Below, one piece after another: positions 1 to 4,745 of a stretch of 7,728 bases of DNA. The DNA is from an uncultured Dialister sp. (GTDB lineage: Bacteria; Bacillota; Negativicutes; Veillonellales; Dialisteraceae): assembly GCA_900543455.1 (NCBI GenBank), contig UQRR01000092.1, forward strand, positions 1-7,728. The letters run 5' to 3'. Every line of letters begins with the position of its first letter. Within the stretch, counting starts at the first letter, position 1. Under the pieces are notes generated by a model, which saw only the letters and a program-made list of their open reading frames with translations, ran no database searches and was not told the origin of the DNA. A program made the translations under genes and the position numbers.

Positions 1-486
1 GCCCGAGCCGGAACCGGAGCCGGAGCCGGGGCCTTCCCCACTGCCATCGCCGGGGCCATTTCCTGTACCGTTCCCACCGCCGGTCCCGCCGCCTGTGCCT
101 GAGCTGACGCCGCTGTCGCTATTTCCTTCCGACGCATCGGAAGAAGCAGGTGCAGCATCGGTCTCATCCGACGGCTTGGGCGCGACTTCGTGGACATCAT
201 TTTCTGCTTCGGGATCCGGTTCGGCCTTGACAGGAGGCGGAGCTGTCGGTGTGGCTTTTGCTTCTTTGATCTCAGGGAGCTTTTCTTCCTGCGGTGTTTC
301 TCCCCCGTTTCCACCGCCGCCGCCGCCACCGCCGCCCATGGTGACGAGGTCGACCTCGATGGGGCCTTTATTCACAGGAGATGCCGGAAAGAGCAGCATG
401 AAGCCCGTGATGAGTCCTAAGGCGACGACGTGACAGGCGAGCGAGGTACCCAGAGCGGAGGACCATCGGTACTTGAAAGTACGCAT
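1..486 (-). CDS. tonB: TonB energy-transducing protein, N-terminal part (runs off window)
   Basis: The first 162 residues of a TonB-like protein are visible; no stop occurs before the window edge, so the C-terminal TonB domain that contacts TonB boxes is not seen. After a short basic N-terminus (MRTFKYRW) comes one membrane segment at about residues 11-34, carrying an S-x3-H motif (S15, H19) like the one TonB uses to couple to ExbB/ExbD. The sequence PIEVDLV (42-48) follows. The periplasmic linker is unusual: nine glycines at 51-59, a Pro/Glu/Lys stretch at about 64-113, then Gly/Ser/Asn/Thr repeats from about 126 to the edge, instead of the mainly Pro-Lys/Pro-Glu linker of E. coli TonB. The ATG at 486 lies 12 nt after the exbD stop behind AAGGGG. 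Position after exbB-exbD supports the call strongly. A TolA-like protein is the main alternative, but no other Tol genes are visible. Confidence 0.85.
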   Translation of the reverse strand, partial: MRTFKYRWSSALGTSLACHVVALGLITGFMLLFPASPVNKGPIEVDLVTMGGGGGGGGGNGGETPQEEKLPEIKEAKATPTAPPPVKAEPDPEAENDVHEVAPKPSDETDAAPASSDASEGNSDSGVSSGTGGGTGGGNGTGNGPGDGSGEGPGSGSGSGSG

Positions 487-498
487 CACACCACCCCT

Positions 499-915
499 TT
501 AGTCTGACTGCCCTTTGGAGGCAGTGGCAATGCCGATCTTGGAGATCCCGACGGATTTCAGCTGATCCAGAACAAAGACGAAGTCACCATGCTCGGATTT
601 CTCATCCGCACGCAGGACAATGGAGAGATCCGGATTTCTATTCTTTTCGATCTCCATGCGCTTCTTCAAGGCGTCCTTTGGGATCTTTTCCTGCTCGACA
701 TAGATGGTGCCGTCAGATGTCACGCTGATCGGAAGCGTCTTCTGCAGGTCGATCTGCGCGCTGGCGGTCTGCGGCAGGTTCAGATTGATCGATTTCTGCA
801 CCACCATCGTCAGCATGGACATCATGAAGAAGACCAGAAGGAAGAAGATGATATCGATCATCGGGATGATCATGATCTTCGGCTTCTTCTCTACATTCAT
901 TGATTCAAGTTTCAT
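499..915 (-). CDS. exbD: ExbD, biopolymer transport protein (TonB complex)
   Basis: This 138-residue protein has the ExbD/TolR layout: a short cytoplasmic N-terminus, one membrane helix at about residues 15-38 (KIMIIPMIDIIFFLLVFFMM), and a periplasmic domain of about 100 residues. D21 in the helix (PMID) matches the proton-carrying aspartate of the family (Asp25 in E. coli ExbD). The length is typical. ExbD forms the proton channel with ExbB and transmits energy to TonB in the inner membrane. The ATG shares an ATGA overlap with the exbB stop (912-915), indicating translational coupling; a GAGG lies about 10 nt upstream. A second ATG at residue 6 is possible but lacks an obvious ribosome binding site. 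TolR is the alternative, but the adjacent TonB-like gene favours ExbD. Confidence 0.93.
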   Translation of the reverse strand: MKLESMNVEKKPKIMIIPMIDIIFFLLVFFMMSMLTMVVQKSINLNLPQTASAQIDLQKTLPISVTSDGTIYVEQEKIPKDALKKRMEIEKNRNPDLSIVLRADEKSEHGDFVFVLDQLKSVGISKIGIATASKGQSD

Positions 916-1520
916 TTCTGATCCGCCTCTACGATAGCCAAATACAGGGAGCCCAGTTTTTCCATCTGGGAAACGAAGTTAGACACCTGCTGCGAAAGGT
1001 AGGTGTAGGCAATGAGAGCGATAATGGCAACGAAAAGGCCGGATGCGGTGCAGACAAGTGCTTCTGCGACGCCGCCGGTGATGGCGAATGGCTGGCCTTC
1101 TGCGACAGAAAGGACATTGAAGGAGCCGATCATGCCGACAACGGTGCCAAGAAGGCCCATCAGCGGGGACAGGGTGACGATGACATCGAGGTAGTTCAGA
1201 TACGACTTGAGGACGCCGGCCGCATGAGAAGCCGCGCCTTCGAGAATAGCCGTCTGGTTCGCTTTGCGGGAAAGCTGCTCGGCGCCGGCCAGAATGACCC
1301 CGGCAGGAATGCCGCCATCGGCTTTCAGTGCTGCTTTCAGCCCTTCCTGATCATTGGCTGTCAGGAAATCCGGGATTTCCTTCGTGAGCTTTTCGATATT
1401 CGACTTGTTCGCATGATAGAAACGGAAACGCTCGATGAAGATCGTCACAACGAGGATAGAACAGAGAAGCAGCGGATACATCATGAAACCGCCGGCATGA
1501 AACAAATGAAGTACATCCAT
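912..1520 (-). CDS. exbB: ExbB, MotA/TolQ/ExbB proton channel protein
   Basis: With the start chosen here the protein has 202 residues and three predicted membrane helices at about 12-30, 112-134 and 154-176. The two family signatures are present: SPLMGLLGTVVGMIGSF at 118-134 and ITGGVAEALVCTASGL at 147-162, which line the proton path. The frame is open to an ATG at 1562, adding 14 residues, but that ATG lies near the predicted transcription start and has no ribosome binding site. The ATG at 1520 is preceded by AGGGGG and AGGA, and gives the usual short N-terminus before helix 1 (MDVLHLFHAGGFMMYPLLL). The protein is the pentameric inner-membrane scaffold for ExbD and TonB. It is first in the operon and overlaps exbD by 4 nt. 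TolQ is a close relative and cannot be fully excluded from sequence alone. Confidence 0.93.
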   Translation of the reverse strand: MDVLHLFHAGGFMMYPLLLCSILVVTIFIERFRFYHANKSNIEKLTKEIPDFLTANDQEGLKAALKADGGIPAGVILAGAEQLSRKANQTAILEGAASHAAGVLKSYLNYLDVIVTLSPLMGLLGTVVGMIGSFNVLSVAEGQPFAITGGVAEALVCTASGLFVAIIALIAYTYLSQQVSNFVSQMEKLGSLYLAIVEADQK

Positions 1521-1577
1521 TTTCCTAAAGACCCCCTGATACAAATAATAATGGCAAGCCATTTATACATTAAGTTT

Positions 1578-1606
1578 AGATTACCATTTTGAAGATGGTA
1601 AGTCAA
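1578..1606 (-). promoter_or_regulatory. Candidate exbB-exbD-tonB promoter
   Basis: On the minus strand TTGACT (1606-1601, five of six matches to the -35 consensus) is followed after exactly 17 nt by TAATCT (1583-1578, a weak -10 with three of six matches). The predicted transcription start is near 1571, giving a leader of about 50 nt before the ATG at 1520. This argues against the upstream ATG at 1562 as the exbB start. The spacer is filled by an inverted repeat described separately. Confidence 0.5.
1581..1601. promoter_or_regulatory. Candidate operator: 21-bp near-palindrome over the exbB promoter
   Basis: The plus strand reads TTACCATTTT-G-AAGATGGTAA, ten bases on each side of a central G, with nine of ten positions complementary. 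It fills the -35/-10 spacer and touches both hexamers, the classic place for a repressor. TonB-system genes are commonly iron-regulated, so a Fur-type or other metal-responsive repressor is a natural guess. The bases do not match the E. coli or Bacillus Fur box (GATAAT/ATTATC type), so the regulator is not identified. Confidence 0.5.
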
Positions 1607-1647
1607 ATAAAACTTGAGGTTTGTTTTATGAGGCTTTAATGATTATT

Positions 1648-1699
1648 GGGTTCAGGGTTCAGGGTTCAGGGTTCAGGGTTCAGGGTTCAGGGTTCAGGG
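1648..1699 (+). repeat. GGGTTCA 7-bp tandem repeat with eight GGG tracts
   Basis: A GGG at 1648-1650 is followed by seven perfect copies of TTCAGGG (1651-1699). The eight GGG tracts are separated by four-base TTCA loops, so the plus strand satisfies the common G-quadruplex pattern (four or more G3 runs with loops of 1-7). It lies about 40 bp upstream of the exbB -35 box, and its last unit joins mosaic repeat copy A. Confidence 0.95.
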
Positions 1700-1798
1700 T
1701 TAGCCCATGGGGCGTGCTGCCCCTTGATTGTGTACGAAAGCCTCGCTTGCATGAGAAATTAGAAATGAGAAATGCGAAATGGTGGTGCGGCGCATAAA
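1693..1798. repeat. Dispersed mosaic repeat, copy A
   Basis: The element has a conserved 48-nt left block (1693-1740), a variable centre (1741-1780) and an 18-nt right block (1781-1798, GGTGGTGCGGCGCATAAA). By hand alignment the left block matches copy B (7624-7671) at 40 of 48 positions without gaps, and the right block is identical to 7711-7728. The total lengths are 106 and 105 bp, although the centres are unrelated. The left block can form a hairpin GGGGC-GTGCT-GCCCC (1709-1723). No ORF is evident. It lies upstream of the exbB operon, in the same orientation as copy B relative to def. Confidence 0.85.
1754..1781 (+). repeat. AGAAATG 7-bp tandem repeat inside mosaic repeat copy A
   Basis: Four in-phase units are seen: AGAAATT, AGAAATG, AGAAATG, CGAAATG. 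They occupy the variable centre of copy A, where copy B instead has four 9-bp units. This is the third distinct 7-bp repeat sequence in the window. Confidence 0.8.
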
Positions 1799-1839
1799 AA
1801 TCAGAAGCGCTGCGGAGTTTTGACAACGCTTCGCGCAAC

Positions 1840-1983
1840 GTCATTTCGAGCGTAGCCGAGAAATCTTTATTGCAGAATACTCATTGTCGCATATAAGACA
1901 GCACCAGGACATCGTTTCTCCTCGGCGCATACACGCTGATTCCCGCAGTGCAGTAGAGATCCCTCGGCTACGCTCGGGATGAC
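1840..1983. mobile_element. MITE-like element with 27-bp terminal inverted repeats
   Basis: The left end (1840-1866) and the reverse complement of the right end (1957-1983) agree at 23 of 27 positions around a shared core GAGCGTAGCCGAG. The 144-bp element has no convincing gene; the minus-strand frame through it is an artefact. Ends of the type GTCATTTCGAGCGTAGCCGAG are, from memory, widespread as short dispersed repeats in many bacterial genomes, so a non-autonomous mobile or REP-like element is likely. I see no clear target-site duplication, and no transposase is nearby. Confidence 0.6.
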
Positions 1984-1999
1984 GATGCCAGAGAATCCC

Positions 2000-2093
2000 A
2001 GTCACCAGCCACCAGTCACTCCTAATCCCCAATCCCTAATCCCTAGCCACTCATCCCTAGCTACCAGTCACTAGTCACCAGTTCCCAGTCGCT
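2000..2093 (+). repeat. Degenerate 7-bp repeat array, AGTCACY/AATCCCT family
   Basis: The stretch parses into 7-bp units: AGTCACC, AGCCACC, AGTCACT, then one irregular 10-nt unit (2021-2030), then AATCCCT twice, AGCCACT, CATCCCT, AGCTACC, AGTCACT, AGTCACC, AGTTCCC and AGTCGCT, all in phase from 2031. It lies upstream of the recombinase gene. A 26-nt part (2057-2082) is repeated in inverted orientation at 3219-3244 with one mismatch. Confidence 0.85.
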
Positions 2094-2125
2094 TCCACTC
2101 CCTCATTCCTACATGCCAAAGGCTA

Positions 2126-2134
2126 TGGTAAAAT
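2126..2134 (+). promoter_or_regulatory. Candidate extended -10 promoter for the recombinase
   Basis: TGG-TAAAAT fits an extended -10 element (TGn-TATAAT, five of six in the hexamer). The predicted start of transcription is at about 2141, roughly 90 nt before the recombinase ATG. No good -35 hexamer is present (TTCCTA at 17-nt spacing is poor), which is compatible with an extended -10 promoter but leaves the call tentative. Confidence 0.35.
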
Positions 2135-2140
2135 AAAGAC

Positions 2141-2257
2141 ATGAACTATCGAAAGGCACAAGCGGGCATCCCCCGATTCGTGGCGTACGTAGCCGCCGCC
2201 TTCATTCCTCATTTGCTAAGAAAGGCCCCCCATGTCCCCCCATTTCTATATCCGTGA
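2141..2257 (+). CDS. Possible 38-residue leader ORF overlapping the recombinase start
   Basis: An ATG at 2141 opens a 38-codon frame starting MNYRKAQAGIPRFVAYVAAA and ending TGA at 2255-2257, 26 nt inside the recombinase gene in another frame. It is basic with a hydrophobic middle. Its ATG coincides with the transcription start predicted from the TAAAAT at 2129, so it would be a leaderless message. It has no ribosome binding site, no recognised homologue, and could be a chance ORF. If translated it could couple to or regulate recombinase translation. Confidence 0.2.
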   Translation: MNYRKAQAGIPRFVAYVAAAFIPHLLRKAPHVPPFLYP

Positions 2258-3215
2258 TTTCTCGAAACGCACCCATGACGATACACTCTCTGACAAGAGC
2301 CTTCTGGCGTTGTCGGAGACGAAGTCGGAGCATACCATCGACGCCTATGAGTCGGACTGGAATGACTTCTGCGACTGGTGCACGTACCATAAAAAAGAAT
2401 CGTTCCCGACCACGCCGGAAACGATCGTGAACTATATCAATGACCTCGCGGACTATGCGAAAACAGCGACCATCCGCCGCCGCATTTCCGCGCTGTCGGA
2501 GAATTTCAATGCGGCCGGCCTCACGAAGGAGAATCCTGCGAAGGCATGGATCGTCCGAGAAGCGCTGATCGGCCTCACGCGGCAGAAAGGCATGCTGCAA
2601 AAGGGGAAAACGCCGGTGTATTTTGAGGAGCTTCAGGAAATGATTTCCCGCATGGATCTCAAAACGCTTCACGGCCTGCGCGACCGCGCGATCCTCCTCA
2701 TCGGCTTCATGGGGGCTTTCCGTAGAAGCGAGCTCGTCTCTCTCTCGATGGAAGATATCAGAAAATTTCCGCAGGGCATCGTCCTTCACATCAAACGCTC
2801 GAAGACGGACCAGCGGGGCGAAGGGCAGCAGGTCGGCATCCCCTATCTCAAAAATGTGCCGGAAGAAATGGACGGCGTCCATGCACTCTATGACTGGCTG
2901 AAAGCCGCCGGTATTCACGAAGGGCCACTTTTCAGGAAGATTCTAAAGAGTGGCAAGGTCGCTTCGACGCATCTCAGTGAAAATACGGTGAACCTCCTCG
3001 TCAAAAAATATGCCGAAATGATCGGCCTTGACCCCACCCTCTACGGCGCACACAGCCTTCGCCACGGCTTCGCCACGTATGCGGCACTTCATGGCATCGA
3101 AGAGCGCCTCATCATGAAACAGACCCGTCACAAGTCTGTGGAAATGGTGCGCCGCTATATCAATGAAGCCGATGTCTTCACGAATAACCCGCTGTCGAAG
3201 ATGTTCGGGGAGTGA
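2232..3215 (+). CDS. Solitary tyrosine recombinase (phage integrase family)
   Basis: This 327-residue protein has the two-domain architecture of tyrosine recombinases. The N-terminal core-binding (SAM-like) domain spans about 20-120, with the pattern HTIDAYESDWNDFCDWC at 34-50. The C-terminal catalytic domain spans about 130-315. All catalytic positions can be assigned: R164 (FRRSELV), K191 (SKTDQ), H274 and R277 (HSLRHGFAT), H300 (TRHKS) and nucleophile Y309 (RRYI). It should therefore be active in DNA strand exchange. The ATG at 2232 follows AAGAAAGG with six bases of spacing. It is probably not a housekeeping XerC or XerD: the N-terminus is longer and it stands alone with no excisionase, phage or conjugation gene. 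It is flanked by inverted 7-bp repeat arrays and converges on the rlmN end of the neighbouring operon. Its substrate cannot be told from the sequence. Confidence 0.92.
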   Translation: MSPHFYIRDFSKRTHDDTLSDKSLLALSETKSEHTIDAYESDWNDFCDWCTYHKKESFPTTPETIVNYINDLADYAKTATIRRRISALSENFNAAGLTKENPAKAWIVREALIGLTRQKGMLQKGKTPVYFEELQEMISRMDLKTLHGLRDRAILLIGFMGAFRRSELVSLSMEDIRKFPQGIVLHIKRSKTDQRGEGQQVGIPYLKNVPEEMDGVHALYDWLKAAGIHEGPLFRKILKSGKVASTHLSENTVNLLVKKYAEMIGLDPTLYGAHSLRHGFATYAALHGIEERLIMKQTRHKSVEMVRRYINEADVFTNNPLSKMFGE

Positions 3216-3303
3216 GTGACTGGTGACTGGTGACTGGTAGCTAGAGATTAGTAGCTAGGGATTAGGGGACTCAAGTGACTAGGGGACCAGGAGACTAGGA
3301 GAC
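3215..3303 (-). repeat. 7-bp repeat array starting at the recombinase stop codon
   Basis: On the plus strand the units read AGTGACT, GGTGACT, GGTGACT, GGTAGCT, AGAGATT, AGTAGCT, AGGGATT, AGGGGAC, then AGTGACT and AGGGGAC after a 3-nt slip, ending in AGGAGAC. They are the reverse complement of the AGTCACY family upstream of the gene, so the recombinase sits between oppositely oriented arrays. The first unit begins on the last base of the TGA stop. Confidence 0.85.
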
Positions 3304-3327
3304 ATCAGACTGTCTTGAAAGACACAT

Positions 3328-3367
3328 AAAAAGCGCCTAGAAATCAGCGGATTTCTAGGCGCTTTTT
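3328..3367. terminator. Bidirectional rho-independent terminator
   Basis: A perfect 18-bp stem (3328-3345 with 3350-3367) closes an AGCG loop. The outer five pairs are A-T, so each strand has a GC-rich inner stem (GCGCCTAG) followed by TTTTT. It sits between the plus-strand recombinase and the minus-strand rlmN gene and can stop transcription from both. Confidence 0.92.
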
Positions 3368-3460
3368 GATTGAATCAGCGTTTCCTTACATATTCGGCTG
3401 ACACTGGCGCGGGAGGGAACTCAGGGAAAGTAGTCTCACATATATTTTATACCTGTACGT

Positions 3461-3546
3461 AGAAGGGTGCCCCTTTGGGGCACATCTATCCGGCGCCTTT
3501 GGCGCGACCCTTCTCCAAGGGTCTGCTCAACTGGAGGAAATTTCCT
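3461..3546. repeat. Multi-hairpin intergenic repeat
   Basis: Several inverted repeats are packed together: GTGCCCC-TTT-GGGGCAC (3467-3483), GCGCC-TTT-GGCGC (3493-3505), and CCCTT-CTCC-AAGGG (3508-3521). Alternatively an outer stem AGAAGGGT (3461-3468) pairs with ACCCTTCT (3507-3514) to give a cloverleaf. A 12-bp perfect palindrome AGGAAATTTCCT follows at 3535-3546. The arrangement resembles REP-like multi-hairpin intergenic repeats that I recall from many Firmicutes. The stretch at 3371-3460, between this and the terminator, shows nothing I can assign. Confidence 0.6.
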
Positions 3547-3608
3547 AATCCCTAGCCACTACTCCAAGTCCCTAGCTACTACTCCCTAGCTACCAGTCAC
3601 CAGTCACT
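3547..3608 (+). repeat. 7-bp repeat array running into the rlmN stop codon
   Basis: Units in order are AATCCCT, AGCCACT, ACTCCA (one base short), AGTCCCT, AGCTACT, ACTCCCT, AGCTACC, AGTCACC and AGTCACT. The last unit contains the rlmN stop (3604-3606, TGA on the minus strand) and two bases of its last lysine codon. Bases 3586-3607 directly repeat the pattern found at 2057-2078 upstream of the recombinase. Confidence 0.88.
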
Positions 3609-4638
3609 TCTTCTCCAGATATCTCCGTTTCAGCTGGCCGCAGGCAGCCTGGATTTCATCCCCCATCTGCCTGCGGACGGTCGTGCTTTTGCCGTGTTTT
3701 TCCAGGATCTCCTGAAAGATCTTGACATCCTTCCAGCTCGGCGGATACAGCTTGATATGCTCGGTGCCATTGATCGGGATGAGATTGAAATGGCAGTTCA
3801 TCTTCCCCACAAGGCGGCAGAGCTCTTCCGCATTTTCGCGGGACGCATTCACATCCTTGATGAGGATGTACTCGAAGGTCACGCGGCGGCCCGTCTTCTT
3901 GAAGTATCGGTGCGCAGCAGCGACGACATCTTCGATCTTGAAATGGCGGCTCGATGGCAGGATGCGGTTGCGGATCGTGTCATTCGGCGCATGGAGGGAG
4001 ATCGCAAGCGTGATCGGGAGGCCTTCTGCGGCGAGTCGATCGATCATAGGCACGATGCCGCAGGTGGAGAGCGTGATATTTCTGAGGCTGATGTTCAGCA
4101 GCCCCGGATCACTCACAAGGCGGATGAAGCGGAGCACTTCCTCATAGTTCGTGAGCGGCTCGCCCGCTCCCATCAGGACGATCGAGTGGATCGGCGCATC
4201 GAAAAGCTCGCGGAATGCGTAGACCTCCGCGAGGATCTCGCCCGCAGTGAGATTCCGTTCCAGTCCGTTTCTGGTAGAGGCACAGAAAATGCAGCCCATC
4301 GCACAGCCCACCTGCGTGGAGACGCAGATGGAATTCCCATAAACGTGGTGCATACAGACCGTCTCGACGAGTGAACCGTCTGAGAGTTTCACGAGGAGCT
4401 TGGTCGTATCGCCGTCATTCGATGTGATATGGCTCATGATCACCGGCTTCTCGAGTACGGCATTCTCCTTCAGCCATTCCCGCATCGGTCCCGGCAGCTG
4501 GGTCATATCGTCAAAAGAAAAAATATAGCGGCGATACAGGTAGTCCTGCAGCTGCTTGGCTCTAAATTTTGGGAAGCCATGGCTTGTGATCCATGTTTCC
4601 ATTTCGGGGAGACTGTGTCCCCAGATATTCCAGGCCAT
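3604..4638 (-). CDS. rlmN: RlmN, dual-specificity 23S rRNA/tRNA (adenine C2) methyltransferase
   Basis: This 344-residue radical-SAM enzyme makes 2-methyladenosine at position 2503 of 23S rRNA and, in characterised members, at A37 of some tRNAs. The radical-SAM cluster motif is QVGCAMGCIFCAS with C112, C116 and C119. C105, seven residues before C112, matches the conserved cysteine equivalent to E. coli C118, and C333 near the C-terminus (AACGQLK) matches the methyl-carrying C355. MGAGEPLTNYEEV at 156-168 is the SAM-binding GEP motif. The resistance enzyme Cfr is related, but overall agreement and genomic context favour RlmN. The ATG at 4638 follows AAAGGAG with five bases of spacing. It is downstream of rsmB across a 186-nt repeat-filled gap and may have its own promoter. 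The stop codon lies in a repeat array. Confidence 0.95.
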   Translation of the reverse strand: MAWNIWGHSLPEMETWITSHGFPKFRAKQLQDYLYRRYIFSFDDMTQLPGPMREWLKENAVLEKPVIMSHITSNDGDTTKLLVKLSDGSLVETVCMHHVYGNSICVSTQVGCAMGCIFCASTRNGLERNLTAGEILAEVYAFRELFDAPIHSIVLMGAGEPLTNYEEVLRFIRLVSDPGLLNISLRNITLSTCGIVPMIDRLAAEGLPITLAISLHAPNDTIRNRILPSSRHFKIEDVVAAAHRYFKKTGRRVTFEYILIKDVNASRENAEELCRLVGKMNCHFNLIPINGTEHIKLYPPSWKDVKIFQEILEKHGKSTTVRRQMGDEIQAACGQLKRRYLEKK

Positions 4639-4701
4639 AGAGGCTCCTTTCGTTACATGAAGAAATATAGGTGCGCGGCATGGCCGCCATAAGCGGGAAA
4701 A

Positions 4702-4727
4702 GTGATTGGTGATTGGTGACTGGTCAC
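4702..4727 (-). repeat. Short inverted 7-bp units in the rsmB-rlmN gap
   Basis: Three plus-strand units GTGATTG, GTGATTG, GTGACTG (4702-4722) run opposite to the array at 4746-4836. At the switch point GTGA-CTGG-TCAC (4716-4727) forms a small hairpin. A longer stem is also possible: GTGACTGGT (4716-4724) pairs with ACCAGTCAC (4785-4793). The rest of the 186-nt gap shows no gene. Confidence 0.7.
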
Positions 4728-4745
4728 TAGTCGCTTGAGGATTCT

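Noticed and set aside
900..1592. 230-codon plus-strand ORF opposite exbB
   Set aside because: It is antisense to the clearly assigned exbB, with low-complexity charged and Cys/Gly-rich translation and no recognisable domain.
1841..2032. 63-codon minus-strand ORF upstream of exbB
   Set aside because: It runs through the MITE-like element and the 7-bp array, has no ribosome binding site, and its peptide (HPERSRGIST) is the familiar spurious translation of this repeat type.
1754..2093. CRISPR array
   Set aside because: The repeats are 7-bp units in direct contact with no 25-40 bp repeats, no unique spacers and no cas genes.
2202..2918. 238-codon minus-strand ORF opposite the recombinase
   Set aside because: It is a shadow frame; the plus-strand protein has all catalytic residues and a ribosome binding site, this one has neither domain nor context.
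3461..3521. tRNA gene suggested by the cloverleaf-like fold
   Set aside because: It lacks T-loop (GTTCGAATC-type) and D-loop sequences, a 7-bp acceptor stem and a plausible anticodon arm.
3604..4638. Cfr-type resistance methyltransferase
   Set aside because: Length, motifs and location in a translation-gene cluster fit housekeeping RlmN; nothing specific to Cfr was seen.
4664..4692. Promoter for rlmN (TATATT on the minus strand)
   Set aside because: The -10 looks acceptable, but the hexamer at the proper spacing (TTATGG) is poor; rlmN may be read from the def promoter, so I did not annotate it.
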